From Acidimicrobiaceae bacterium (GTDB taxonomy: Bacteria > Actinomycetota > Acidimicrobiia > Acidimicrobiales > Aldehydirespiratoraceae), in the NCBI GenBank assembly GCA_026706815.1, contig JAPOYA010000005.1, positions 66,720 to 130,719 of the forward strand: DNA of 64,000 bases, read 5' to 3'. The position numbers and the translations under genes were made by a program. The notes beneath the pieces are model-generated. The model saw only the letters and a list, made by a program, of their open reading frames with translations. It searched no databases and was not told where the DNA came from. Shown here piece after piece: positions 32,940-41,813 of this stretch; position 1 is the stretch's first letter, and each line of letters begins with the position of its first letter.

Positions 32940-32987
32940 TTGCAAAGTGTGGGGTGTATAGGAGTATAGTGGAGCAATATGGTGGAT
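32940..32987 (+). promoter_or_regulatory. Putative mraZ promoter with GTGG repeats
   Basis: This AT-richer stretch holds TTGCAA (32940-32945), TATAGT (32965-32970) and three GTGGRN words at 32949, 32969 and 32982. MraZ autoregulates many division clusters by binding short direct repeats built on TGGG/GTGG upstream of its gene, so these are candidate MraZ boxes. The spacings (20 and 13) are less regular than in described cases. Confidence 0.45.
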
Positions 32988-33043
32988 AAGGGAGCCATAT
33001 TGATCTGCGAGTAAGGATCGACGAGCAAGACAGGGGGTGTGAA

Positions 33044-33499
33044 ATGGCCAAGTTCATGGGAACCTACGAGCACACGCTCGACGACAAGGGCCGGCTCATC
33101 CTTCCTGCGGCCTTTCGTCCGAAGTTGGCCCAAGGAGCGGTCACTGTCCCGCTTGATCGCTGCCTGGCGATCCTCCCTCCGGACGAGTTCGAGCGGATGG
33201 CGGCCCACCTCAAAAAGCAAGTGTCGGAAGGACGGGCGGACATGGACCACCTGCGTGCCTTTGCAAGCCTCGCCGACGAAGCAGTCCCCGACTCCCAGGG
33301 CCGAATGCGCTTGGCGCCTCACCTCAGGGACTCAGCAGGCCTCGGGCGCAATGTGGTCGTCGCAGGAGTCCTTGAGCGAATCGAAGTATGGGACCCTGCT
33401 CGTTGGTCGTCAGTCTTCCCCTCAGGCGCTGCCAAGCTCGTTTCCTCCATTGTCCGCGAATACGGGCTTGGGCCTCCCGATCCGGAGTCGATCACTTGA
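33044..33499 (+). CDS. mraZ: Transcriptional regulator MraZ
   Basis: The 151-residue product contains the two SpoVT/AbrB-like repeats of MraZ: FMGTYEHTLDDKGRLILPAAFR near the N-terminus and VPDSQGRMRLAPHLRD in the second half. MraZ forms a ring-shaped oligomer that binds repeats upstream of its own operon and represses the division cluster. GGGGGTG lies a few bases before the ATG. It is the first gene of the cell-wall operon and its stop overlaps the TTG of rsmH. Confidence 0.95.
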   Translation: MAKFMGTYEHTLDDKGRLILPAAFRPKLAQGAVTVPLDRCLAILPPDEFERMAAHLKKQVSEGRADMDHLRAFASLADEAVPDSQGRMRLAPHLRDSAGLGRNVVVAGVLERIEVWDPARWSSVFPSGAAKLVSSIVREYGLGPPDPESIT

Positions 33500-34494
33500 G
33501 CAGCGAAGACCCCCGCAGAAGCTGTGGAACACGATTGGCGGCCGGCCTCGGCGCCGGCAGCGAGTTCCTTCATCAGCCGGTGATGCTCGATGAAGTCGTC
33601 GCGGTGCTGTCCGACGTGCCCGATGGCGTCGTGGTCGACGCGACTCTCGGCGGTGGCGGGCACACCGACGCATTGCTGAAAGCCAACGAGGGTCTCTCGG
33701 TGATCGGGTTGGACCGCGATCGGGACGCGCTGGACGCCGCATGCACCCGGCTCGCGTCCCATGGCGGGCGAATAATCGGGATGCACCGTCGCTTCGATGA
33801 GATCACCGAAGCGGTACGAGGGCTTGGCCACCACAAGGTCTCGGCGTGTCTTTTCGACCTCGGCGTCAGCTCGCCCCAACTCGATTCGGCGCAGCGGGGT
33901 TTCAGCTATCGGCAAAGCGGCCCGCTCGACATGCGGATGGATCGCAGTGGGGGAATCACCGCTGCTGAAGTGGTCAACAGCTACGACGAGAGCGCGCTGA
34001 CCTCGCTCCTGCGGCGCCACGGCGACGAACCCGACGCCCGCCGGATCGCGCGCGCGATCGTGGCGGCCCGGCCGGTCGCTTCGACCACCGAACTGGCAGA
34101 CGTCGTTCGCGGCGCCGTGCCGGCCGCGGTTCGGCGCCGCAAAGGCCATCCCGCCCGCCGGACGTTTCAAGCCATACGCATTGAGGTCAACCAAGAACTT
34201 GAAATCCTCCAGGACGCACTCGCCCAGGCCCTGTCGCTGCTTGCGCCGCGAGGAAGGTGTGCGGTTCTGGCCTACCACTCCGGTGAGGACCGGATCGTAA
34301 AACGGTGTTTCAGAGACGCCGCGGGCGAGGCGACCCCGCCTCGCCCGGGTCTGCCGCCGCTTCCGGGGCAACAGGCAGCCGTTCGGTTGCTGTGGCGCGG
34401 TGTTCGCAGGCCCGGCGACGATGAGACAACGAGCAACCGGCGCTCCGAAGCAGCACGGCTGCGCGCGGTCGAAAAACTTGAAACGGCGCGATGA
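33496..34494 (+). CDS. rsmH: 16S rRNA m4C1402 methyltransferase
   Basis: The 332-residue SAM-dependent enzyme (MraW) methylates N4 of C1402 in 16S rRNA. Motifs are VVDATLGGGGHTDALL (SAM loop), ACLFDLGVSSPQLD, RGFSYRQSGPLDMRMD, RTFQAIRIEVNQELEIL, and YHSGEDRIVKRCF (more often YHSLEDR). I choose a TTG start at 33496 that overlaps the mraZ stop as TTGA, with CCGGAG about 9 bases before it; this gives the family length and N-terminus (FLHQPVMLDEVV). It is followed by an ATGA overlap with the ftsL-like gene. Confidence 0.93.
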   Translation: MSSEDPRRSCGTRLAAGLGAGSEFLHQPVMLDEVVAVLSDVPDGVVVDATLGGGGHTDALLKANEGLSVIGLDRDRDALDAACTRLASHGGRIIGMHRRFDEITEAVRGLGHHKVSACLFDLGVSSPQLDSAQRGFSYRQSGPLDMRMDRSGGITAAEVVNSYDESALTSLLRRHGDEPDARRIARAIVAARPVASTTELADVVRGAVPAAVRRRKGHPARRTFQAIRIEVNQELEILQDALAQALSLLAPRGRCAVLAYHSGEDRIVKRCFRDAAGEATPPRPGLPPLPGQQAAVRLLWRGVRRPGDDETTSNRRSEAARLRAVEKLETAR

Positions 34495-34946
34495 TGGCTT
34501 CCAGCGCCTCACCCCGAACGTCGCAAACCGCCCGGACGGCGCCGCGGTCGACGCCGAAGCCAGCGGCCTCCCGTCCGAGCCTGCGGGTGGCGCCCCCAGA
34601 GCCCGCCGCTCAGGCGAAAGAACGGATCTGGCCCGCGTTGACGATCGTCACTTCCTTCGCTGTTGTGATCGCGTTTGTCGTCGCGGGCCTGTTTGCAAGC
34701 GACATCCAGACACAGGCCGAGATTGACCGCATCCAAACCGAGATCGAGGAGCTGCGAGGAACGCGAATCAAAGTCCTGGCCCGACGCGCCTGGCACGACT
34801 CCCCCGAGGGCCTCTCCGAAACCGCCACGCGAGCCGGGCTCGTTCCCGCGCCCGAAGTGACGCTCCTGGCGCCGTTGGCGCCCGGGCTGCTGGCTCCTCC
34901 GGCCCGATTCGACCCGTTCACTCCGCCTGTGGCCGCGAATCCATGA
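34491..34946 (+). CDS. ftsL: FtsL-like bitopic division protein
   Basis: The 151-residue protein has a disordered, basic Pro/Ser/Ala-rich cytoplasmic part (about 1-45), one membrane helix (about 47-69), and a short coiled coil (TQAEIDRIQTEIEELRG) before a Pro-rich extracytoplasmic tail. Sequence similarity to FtsL is weak, as is normal, but topology and position between rsmH and ftsI identify it. FtsL joins FtsB and FtsQ to activate FtsW/FtsI at the septum. It overlaps both neighbours by 4 bases. Confidence 0.8.
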   Translation: MMASSASPRTSQTARTAPRSTPKPAASRPSLRVAPPEPAAQAKERIWPALTIVTSFAVVIAFVVAGLFASDIQTQAEIDRIQTEIEELRGTRIKVLARRAWHDSPEGLSETATRAGLVPAPEVTLLAPLAPGLLAPPARFDPFTPPVAANP

Positions 34947-36829
34947 GCAGGCTGACGAGTGTGCGCGGTTCGGACGACCGTGGCGATGGGGATCGGGGCA
35001 GTGTCGAAGTCGACCCTTGGAGAGCGGGCGTGATATTCACTGTTCTGGCTCTCGTCTCGGCCGGCTTCGTCTGGAAGCTGGTGGACCTGCAGGTGAGTCC
35101 CGACGACGACTTGCTGAACAACGTCGGAAGTTATCTGCGCGAAGAGAAGATCGATGCATCCCGCGGCAATGTCGTGGATCGCCAAGGGCGTTTGCTGGCG
35201 TTCTCGGTGCCGCGGCCGTCGATCGTCGGCGACCCTCGCGGCATCGCACACTCCGACAACCCCGTGGGCGTCGATGACATTGTTGCGGAATTGGCCAGTG
35301 TGCTGGGTACCGATCCTGAAGTGATGGCCACACGGCTGCGCAGCGACAAGAGCTTCGTCTACCTTGAACGCCAAGTTGAGTCCGAAGTCGGGGAGGCAGT
35401 CGCGGCGCTCGGCCTCCCGGGGATATGGATCATGACCGAGCAGTACCGCGAGCACCCCAACGGATCCTGCTCAGCTCTCTCCGTGGTCGGCCGGGTGGAT
35501 ACCGAACAGGTGGGAATATCGGGATTGGAGAAGAAATACGACGGACGACTGGAGGGCAGCCCGGGCCTCGCCCTTCGCCAGACCCAGTTGGGCGGGGCTG
35601 TGCAGATCCCCGACGGCTATCACATAGTCGAACCCCGTACACCCGGCGAGGAACTGAGGCTGAGCATCGACCGCAACATCCAGTACGAAGCAGAGCAAAT
35701 CCTGACGCGGGCACTGGATGAAACGGAGGGCGCCACGGCCATAGCGATCGTCTCGAACCCGCGGACAGGTGAGATATACGCCATGGCAAGCGCCTTGCGC
35801 GACGAGGAGACGGGCGAGGCCGAATGCAGCAACGCCAATCTGGGGGCAGTGTGGGCCTACGAACCTGGATCGACCATGAAGGGGATAACGCTCGCGGGGG
35901 TGTTCGAGAACGGCGCATGGGGAGTCGACGAGATAGTCGAGGTCCCCGCGACGCTTCATGTCGCGCGCGAGAGCGACGTGGAAAGCCATGCCTACCACGA
36001 CTATCGACTGGCCCACGGCACGACTGTCGAGAACCTTCCGGCAACAATCCTGGGGCACTCGTCGAACACCGGAACGGTGTTGCTGGCCCAGGCGCTGGGA
36101 ACAGACGCACTCCAGGAGACTTTCGAGAACTTCGGATTCGGACAGACGACCGGGCTGGGATTCCCCGGGGAGAGCCCGGGCATCCTCGAAGCTCTCGACT
36201 CCCACAGCCTCTTGTTGTCGAACACCGCGATAGGGCAGAGTATCGCCGTCACACCGCTGCAACTGATTCAGGCATACAACACCTTGGCCAACGGTGGGAT
36301 CCGCGTTGCCCCGAAGCTTGTGCTCGACCGCGAACATGACGGCGATGCCCAAGACCCGACGCACACCGAGACGAGGGTCGTGTCACAGCAGAGCGCACAA
36401 GCCGTGATGGAGATGCTGCGCGGCGTGGTCAGTTCCGGGACCGGCCGGCGCGCGGCCCTGCCCGGATTCCTGGTCGCCGGCAAGACCGGCACCGCATGGC
36501 AGCCGTGCGGTGACGTGTCCGGGTATCTCTGCAGCGAGGAGGACGAAGAGGAGGAACGGCACTACACGGCCAGCTTCGTTGGTATCGTCGAGAACGACCA
36601 AGGACCGGTATTGAGCGCCATAGTCGTTATCGACGACCCGCAGGGCGAAAACTACACAGGCGGCGCCGTCGCCGCCCCGATCTTCGCTGAACTGGCCGGC
36701 TATTCGGTCCGCCAACTGCACCTCGCGCCCTTCGGCGAGCAGACCGCAGTCGCACAACGCATCCGCTCAGAGCCAGCGGTCGCCCCGTTGGCCATTGAGC
36801 CCCACCAGGGTCGGGAATCGGTCCAATGA
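34943..36829 (+). CDS. ftsI: Septal peptidoglycan transpeptidase FtsI (PBP3)
   Basis: The 628-residue class B penicillin-binding protein has a membrane anchor (about 28-47), a dimerisation/pedestal domain, and the transpeptidase domain with SxxK at Ser310 (PGSTMKGI), SSN at about 373 (GHSSNTG) and KTGT at about 514. It cross-links septal peptidoglycan with FtsW. No PASTA domain is present. Four predicted extracytoplasmic Cys occur (NGSCSAL, EAECSNA, and two in QPCGDVSGYLC), the last pair followed by an acidic EEDEEEE loop near the active site. It is embedded in the 4-base-overlap operon. Confidence 0.95.
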   Translation: MSRLTSVRGSDDRGDGDRGSVEVDPWRAGVIFTVLALVSAGFVWKLVDLQVSPDDDLLNNVGSYLREEKIDASRGNVVDRQGRLLAFSVPRPSIVGDPRGIAHSDNPVGVDDIVAELASVLGTDPEVMATRLRSDKSFVYLERQVESEVGEAVAALGLPGIWIMTEQYREHPNGSCSALSVVGRVDTEQVGISGLEKKYDGRLEGSPGLALRQTQLGGAVQIPDGYHIVEPRTPGEELRLSIDRNIQYEAEQILTRALDETEGATAIAIVSNPRTGEIYAMASALRDEETGEAECSNANLGAVWAYEPGSTMKGITLAGVFENGAWGVDEIVEVPATLHVARESDVESHAYHDYRLAHGTTVENLPATILGHSSNTGTVLLAQALGTDALQETFENFGFGQTTGLGFPGESPGILEALDSHSLLLSNTAIGQSIAVTPLQLIQAYNTLANGGIRVAPKLVLDREHDGDAQDPTHTETRVVSQQSAQAVMEMLRGVVSSGTGRRAALPGFLVAGKTGTAWQPCGDVSGYLCSEEDEEEERHYTASFVGIVENDQGPVLSAIVVIDDPQGENYTGGAVAAPIFAELAGYSVRQLHLAPFGEQTAVAQRIRSEPAVAPLAIEPHQGRESVQ

Positions 36830-38232
36830 GCTTGGCGCTGGCTCGTGTGGCCGACCTTGTCCGCGTCGAGCCGGAACCGGAGTGGTCCGACATTGAACTC
36901 AGCGACGTCTGCCATGATTCGCGGGCGATGGCGCCGGGAGCGCTTTTTGCGGCGATATCGGGCGACTCGAGCGACGGCCACGCCCATGCCGGCGACGCGG
37001 TCGAAGCCGGGGCGGCGGCTGTGCTCGTGGAGCGTCCCCTGGGACTCGGCGTCCCGGAGCTGCGGGTCGCCTCGGTCCGCGAGTCTCTCGGCCCTGTCGC
37101 GTCGGCCGTGCACGGAGACCCGAGCCGAGCCCTGCAACTCGTCGGCGTCACCGGCACGAACGGCAAGACGACCACTGTTCGCATTCTCAGCTCGTTGCTG
37201 TCCGAGCTGGGCGTCCCCGCAGCGGAGATCGGAACCCTGACCGGTGTGCGGACCACCCCCGAAGCGCCGGAACTGCAGCGGTTCCTGGCGGGCGCCGCTG
37301 CTCGGGACGCGGCCGCGGTGGCCATGGAGGTCTCGTCTCACGGGCTGGCGCAGCACCGAGTCGACGGCTGCCGGTTCGCGGTGGCGGCGTTCACCAATCT
37401 GGGCAACGACCATCTCGACTACCACGGCACGATCGAGGAGTACTTTGCCGCCAAGCGGAGGTTGTTCAGCCCGGAACTGAGCGATCTGGCCATCGTGAAT
37501 GCAGACGACGAGTTCGGATCGCGTCTGGCCGATGAGATAGACATCCCGGTCATACGAGTCGGCGCCCATCTCGTCGACTCCGTGCAATTCGATCGATGCA
37601 CGAACAGCTTCCGGTGGCGCGGGCGAGCGGTGCGTCTGCCCCTGGCCGGGGCATTCAACGTCGCCAACGCGGTGATGGCGGCTGAGATCGCGGTTGCGCT
37701 CGGCCACCGGCCGGGCGATGCAGCGGAGGCACTGGCGACGACGCCCTCGGTTCCCGGGCGCTTCGAGGTGATTGAACAAGGCCAGCCCTTCTCGGTGGTC
37801 GTCGACTACGCCCACACCCACGACGCCCTCGAGGCTGTGCTGGCCGCGGCGCGAGCAGTGACGAAAAACTCGCTGATCGTTGTTTTCGGCGCCGGTGGGA
37901 ACCGAGACCGCGACAAGCGCCCCATGATGGGCAATGTCGTCCGCAGTCTTGCTGACTGGGTTGTCGTCACGAGCGACAATCCCCGGGATGAACCCCCCGA
38001 AGACATCATTTCTGCCATCGTTTCAGGCATGGCGAACCCTCCGGATCTCGTTGAAGCCGATCGTCGTCGAGCCATCGGCGCGGCTTTCGACGTCGCTCGC
38101 GAAGGAGACCTGGTGCTCCTTGCCGGCAAGGGCCATGAAGCGACACAGGCGATCGGATCTCAAGTGCTCTCCTTTGACGATCGGCGGGTGGCGGGCGAAG
38201 AGTTGCGGCTGCGGACCGGAGCAGCATCGTGA
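36826..38232 (+). CDS. murE: UDP-MurNAc-tripeptide synthetase
   Basis: The 468-residue Mur ligase adds the third stem amino acid to UDP-MurNAc-L-Ala-D-Glu. It has the P-loop GVTGTNGKTTTVRIL, AVAMEVSSHGLAQHRV, and DNPRDEPPEDI. The DNPR motif indicates meso-diaminopimelate as substrate, as expected for this group. All three Mur-ligase domains are present. Its GTGA overlap leads directly to mraY; the murF gene that normally lies between them is absent. Confidence 0.95.
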   Translation: MSLALARVADLVRVEPEPEWSDIELSDVCHDSRAMAPGALFAAISGDSSDGHAHAGDAVEAGAAAVLVERPLGLGVPELRVASVRESLGPVASAVHGDPSRALQLVGVTGTNGKTTTVRILSSLLSELGVPAAEIGTLTGVRTTPEAPELQRFLAGAAARDAAAVAMEVSSHGLAQHRVDGCRFAVAAFTNLGNDHLDYHGTIEEYFAAKRRLFSPELSDLAIVNADDEFGSRLADEIDIPVIRVGAHLVDSVQFDRCTNSFRWRGRAVRLPLAGAFNVANAVMAAEIAVALGHRPGDAAEALATTPSVPGRFEVIEQGQPFSVVVDYAHTHDALEAVLAAARAVTKNSLIVVFGAGGNRDRDKRPMMGNVVRSLADWVVVTSDNPRDEPPEDIISAIVSGMANPPDLVEADRRRAIGAAFDVAREGDLVLLAGKGHEATQAIGSQVLSFDDRRVAGEELRLRTGAAS

Positions 38233-39263
38233 ACCGCCTGCTAATCGCCGCTGCGGTGTCAATGATGGTGTCGCTGTTTGGAACCAGGCTGCTGCTCAAA
38301 TGGCTGACCGAGCACAAGATCGGCCAGCCGATTCGCAGCGACGGGCCGGAAGGGCACCACACCAAGGCGGGCACTCCGACGATGGGAGGAGTCGCGATCG
38401 TGGCGGGCGCGGTGCTGGGCTACGTCATCTCGGATTTCTTCGGAGGCATCTACACCGTTCGGGGCATCTTCGTGTTGATGTGCATCGTCGGCGGCGGCGC
38501 GGTCGGCCTGCTCGACGACTGGATCAAAGTCGTGGCAGCGCGCAATCGCGGGCTGAACAAGCGCGCCAAGATTATCGGCTTGCTGGTCGTGGCGGTTGGC
38601 TTCGCGTTCTTGATGACCGAGTTCACCAGTGTTCACACCACCCTCTCTTTCACTCGTTTCGACAATCCGGGATGGGAGCTCGGGCGGATCGGCTGGATGC
38701 TCTGGGCCGTGCTGTTGATCATCGCGACCACCAACAGCGTCAACCTCACCGATGGACTCGACGGGTTGGCGGCCGGGGCAGGGGTGATCTGCTTCGCAGC
38801 CTTCACCTTGATCGCCTTTTGGCAATTCCGCCATCTTGAGAACTACAGCAATCCCGCGGCTCTGGACCTGGCGGTCATCTCCGCGGCGATGGTCGGCGGC
38901 ATCGTCGGCTTCTTGTGGTGGAACGCGTCGCCCGCGCAGATCTTCATGGGCGACACGGGATCGCTGGCTATCGGCAGCGGTCTTGCGGCCCTGTCGTTGT
39001 CCACGAGCACTCATCTGCTGTTGCCGATCATTGGCGGTCTTTTCGTCCTCGAGACCGTTTCGGTGATTCTGCAGATCATTGTGTTTCACCGATTCGGCGG
39101 GCGGCGCCTGTTCAGGATGGCCCCGGTCCACCATCACTTCGAACTTGCGGGATGGCCTGAAACGACCGTAATCGTGCGGCTTTGGATCATGTCCGGGCTG
39201 TGTACCGCAGTCGGCCTGGGGATCTTCTATCGCGACGCTATTGCAGCGGGGTTCACCGCATGA
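38229..39263 (+). CDS. mraY: Phospho-MurNAc-pentapeptide transferase
   Basis: The 344-residue polytopic membrane enzyme (about ten helices) transfers phospho-MurNAc-pentapeptide to undecaprenyl phosphate, forming lipid I. Conserved stretches include GHHTKAGTPTMGGVAIV, VGLLDDWIKV, TTNSVNLTDGLDGLAAG with the catalytic Asp residues, WNASPAQIFMGDTGSLAIG, and FRMAPVHHHFELAGWPE. The start is GTG overlapping the murE stop and the end overlaps murD (ATGA). Confidence 0.95.
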   Translation: MNRLLIAAAVSMMVSLFGTRLLLKWLTEHKIGQPIRSDGPEGHHTKAGTPTMGGVAIVAGAVLGYVISDFFGGIYTVRGIFVLMCIVGGGAVGLLDDWIKVVAARNRGLNKRAKIIGLLVVAVGFAFLMTEFTSVHTTLSFTRFDNPGWELGRIGWMLWAVLLIIATTNSVNLTDGLDGLAAGAGVICFAAFTLIAFWQFRHLENYSNPAALDLAVISAAMVGGIVGFLWWNASPAQIFMGDTGSLAIGSGLAALSLSTSTHLLLPIIGGLFVLETVSVILQIIVFHRFGGRRLFRMAPVHHHFELAGWPETTVIVRLWIMSGLCTAVGLGIFYRDAIAAGFTA

Positions 39264-40600
39264 CCTCAGCGAGCGAGACGAGCACGCCGGATCTTCGCGT
39301 TCGGAGCAGTGTGCTTCTCGGGGGTTTCGGCCTCACCAATCGCGCTGTGGCCAAAGCGCTTGTTGGGCGCGGCCATACGGTGCTGGCTTTCGACGACAAG
39401 CCGAGCGAACTGCTCCGCGGGCTCGCGGGCGAACTCGGAGTTGAGCTTCTGGAGCCGTCGGCGAAGCTGGACAAGTGCTTGGACCAGGTCGACTTCGTCG
39501 TTCCGACCCCGGGGCTCGCCGAACACCACAGCGTTTTCGAGCAGGCCAGACGGCGTGGACTGCCGCTGGTCTCGGAGCTCGACCTCGCCGCTCAATGGGA
39601 TGAGCGTCCAGTTGTGGCGATCACCGGCACCAACGGCAAGACAACCGTCGTCGAGTTGTGCACCGATGCGCTGAAGCGCTCCGGGACCAGGGCAGTTGCG
39701 GCCGGGAACACCGATGTTCCATTGGTCGAAGCCATACGGGATCCCTCCACTGAGGTGTTCGTTGTGGAAGCCAGCTCGTTCCGGCTCGCGCACACCCGTG
39801 AGTTCACCCCTCAAGTCGCCGCCTGGCTCAACTTCGCGCCCGACCATCTTGACGTCCACCTCGATTTGGCCTCGTATGAGAAGGCAAAGTCCCGAATTTG
39901 GCGGAATCTCGCGACGGACGGGGTTTGTGTGGCGAATGCCCTGGATCCGGTCGTGATGCGCCATGTGAGGCCGGATCTGCCTGCTGTGACCTTCGGAGGA
40001 GGCCAGGCGGATTGGCGAGCAGCCGAAGGCGAGTTGATCGGCCCGCAGGGGCCATTCGCCGAAGTGGCAGATTTATGGCGTGCCCTTCCCCACGATATTG
40101 AGGCCGCCCTGGCGGCAGCCGCCTCGGTCACACCGGTCGGCGCGACGCTCAGCGCGGTTGCGGAGGCCTGTCATGAGTTCGACGGGCTGCCCCACAGGAT
40201 CGCGCCGGTCGGCGAGATCGACGGCTCGGTCTACTATGACGACTCCAAGGCGACCACCCCGCACGCGACTCTGGCCGCCCTGCGCGGCTTCGGCCGGGTC
40301 GTCTTGATTGCGGGAGGACAGAACAAAGGGGTCGACCTCGCCGAGATGGCGCTTGAAGCGAGCGGTGTTGTGGGGGTGGTGGCCATCGGCGATGCCTCCG
40401 GCGAGATCGCTGACGCGTTCTCGGCAACACATCTTGTGGAAGTCGCTGCGGATATGGACGATGCGGTCATACGGGCCCGTCGTCTTGCCGCCGGCGGAGT
40501 TCCCGTGTTGCTCAGTCCGGGATGCGCATCGTTCGACTGGTACGAGAGCTACAAGAAGCGCGGTGAAGACTTCATCAGAGCGGTCGGGGCGCAACGGTGA
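39260..40600 (+). CDS. murD: UDP-MurNAc-L-alanine:D-glutamate ligase
   Basis: The 446-residue Mur ligase adds D-Glu to UDP-MurNAc-L-Ala. It has the N-terminal Rossmann-like start SVLLGGFGLTNRAVAKAL, the ATP loop AITGTNGKTTVVELC, FNFAPDHLDVH-type centre (LNFAPDHLDVHLD), the VYYDDSKATTPHATLAAL segment, and a C-terminal domain ending near LLSPGCASFDWYESYKKRGEDF. The start at 39260 overlaps the mraY stop. Its own stop lies in a perfect 17-bp tandem duplication, so it is separated from ftsW by 13 bases instead of overlapping it. Confidence 0.94.
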   Translation: MTSASETSTPDLRVRSSVLLGGFGLTNRAVAKALVGRGHTVLAFDDKPSELLRGLAGELGVELLEPSAKLDKCLDQVDFVVPTPGLAEHHSVFEQARRRGLPLVSELDLAAQWDERPVVAITGTNGKTTVVELCTDALKRSGTRAVAAGNTDVPLVEAIRDPSTEVFVVEASSFRLAHTREFTPQVAAWLNFAPDHLDVHLDLASYEKAKSRIWRNLATDGVCVANALDPVVMRHVRPDLPAVTFGGGQADWRAAEGELIGPQGPFAEVADLWRALPHDIEAALAAAASVTPVGATLSAVAEACHEFDGLPHRIAPVGEIDGSVYYDDSKATTPHATLAALRGFGRVVLIAGGQNKGVDLAEMALEASGVVGVVAIGDASGEIADAFSATHLVEVAADMDDAVIRARRLAAGGVPVLLSPGCASFDWYESYKKRGEDFIRAVGAQR

Positions 40601-40619
40601 AGGGGGCGCAACGGTGAAG
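40586..40619. repeat. Perfect 17-bp tandem duplication at the murD/ftsW junction
   Basis: GGGGCGCAACGGTGAAG occurs at 40586-40602 and 40603-40619. The murD stop is in copy one and the ftsW GTG start in copy two. A single copy would give a GTGA overlap like those in the rest of the operon. Confidence 0.95.
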
Positions 40620-41813
40620 ATCGTCGACACTGCTTCTGAGCAGTCCCGTTCCAAGCAGCCCCGCACGACCCGTCCGGTTCGCGCCCAGGCTCGTGACAGG
40701 CGAACCGCGGCGGCTCCGGTGGGGCGGCGCACCATCCTGTTCTTGTCGCTGTTGACAATGGTCTGTGCGCTCGTCGTGCTGGGCCTGGTGATGGTGTTGT
40801 CGGCTTCGGCCGTTGTCAGCGTCGCGGACAGCGGGAGCGCTTGGAGCAAGTTCAGCCGACAAGCCGGTTCGGCTGGAGTCGGCCTGATCCTGATGTTCGC
40901 GACTGTCCGAATCGACTATCGCCATTGGCGAATTCTCACTTCCCCTGCGGTGGTGAGCTCCTTGTTCCTGCTCTCTTTGGTGTTGGTCCCGGGCTTCGGA
41001 GTGAGCCAGAACAATGCGACTCGTTGGCTTGACCTGGATGTTGTCTCGTTTCAGCCGTCTGAGGTTGCGAAACTCGCATTGATCTTGTTCGTCGCAGACG
41101 TCTTGTCGAGGCCTCGCCGAGACATTCGCGACGCGCGCGCCACGCTGTTCCCGGTGCTGTTCTGCACCACGCTGTTCTCGTTCCTCTTCATGCTGCAGCC
41201 TCATTTCGGCAACACCTTGATCCTCGGGGTGATCGCACTGACGATGCTGTTCTGGGCGGGCGCGCCGCTGCGCCAACTGTCGGCTGCCGGCGCGGTCGGG
41301 GTTGCAATGGCCGGCGCTGTCGTCTGGAACACCACATGGCGCCGCGAACGCCTGTTGAGCGTTTTCGATCCCTGGAGTGATCCCGATGGAGCCAGTTTTC
41401 AGCTTCTCCAGTCGCTTCACGCCATCACGGCCGGCGGAATCCGCGGGACCGGCCTGGGAGAAGGGCTGGCGAAATGGGGTTTCGTTCCCTATGCCCACAG
41501 CGACTTCATCTTCGCGGTGATCGCGGAAGAGCTGGGAATCGTCGGGGCCAGTACCGTGATCCTGCTCTATCTCGGAATCGGAATCGCGGGATCCCTGGCA
41601 GCTCTGAGAGCACCGGACAGATTCGGGATGCTGCTGGCAGTCGGGATTACCACGTGGATCTTCTCTCAGGCTTGTCTCAACTTGGGCTCGGTGATGGGGT
41701 TGGCGCCGACGGTCGGCGTGACGCTCCCACTGTTGTCACACGGCGGGACTTCGTTGGTGGTGGTGATGGCGACGACTGGGATCCTGCTCAACGTCGCCCG
41801 GCAAGGCCGATGA
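40614..41813 (+). CDS. ftsW: Septal peptidoglycan polymerase FtsW (SEDS family)
   Basis: The 399-residue polytopic SEDS protein starts with a basic cytoplasmic segment and has about ten membrane helices. Typical motifs are SAWSKFSRQAGSAG, NATRWLDLDVVSFQPSEVAKLALI, PHFGNTLILG, HAITAGGIRGTGLGEGLAKWGFVPYAHSDFIFAVIAEELG, and LPLLSHGGTSLVVVM. It polymerises lipid II into glycan strands with FtsI as partner. GTG at 40614 is chosen because it lies in the second copy of the 17-bp duplication with a purine-rich AGGGGG 7 bases upstream. It overlaps murG by 4 bases. Confidence 0.94.
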   Translation: MKIVDTASEQSRSKQPRTTRPVRAQARDRRTAAAPVGRRTILFLSLLTMVCALVVLGLVMVLSASAVVSVADSGSAWSKFSRQAGSAGVGLILMFATVRIDYRHWRILTSPAVVSSLFLLSLVLVPGFGVSQNNATRWLDLDVVSFQPSEVAKLALILFVADVLSRPRRDIRDARATLFPVLFCTTLFSFLFMLQPHFGNTLILGVIALTMLFWAGAPLRQLSAAGAVGVAMAGAVVWNTTWRRERLLSVFDPWSDPDGASFQLLQSLHAITAGGIRGTGLGEGLAKWGFVPYAHSDFIFAVIAEELGIVGASTVILLYLGIGIAGSLAALRAPDRFGMLLAVGITTWIFSQACLNLGSVMGLAPTVGVTLPLLSHGGTSLVVVMATTGILLNVARQGR

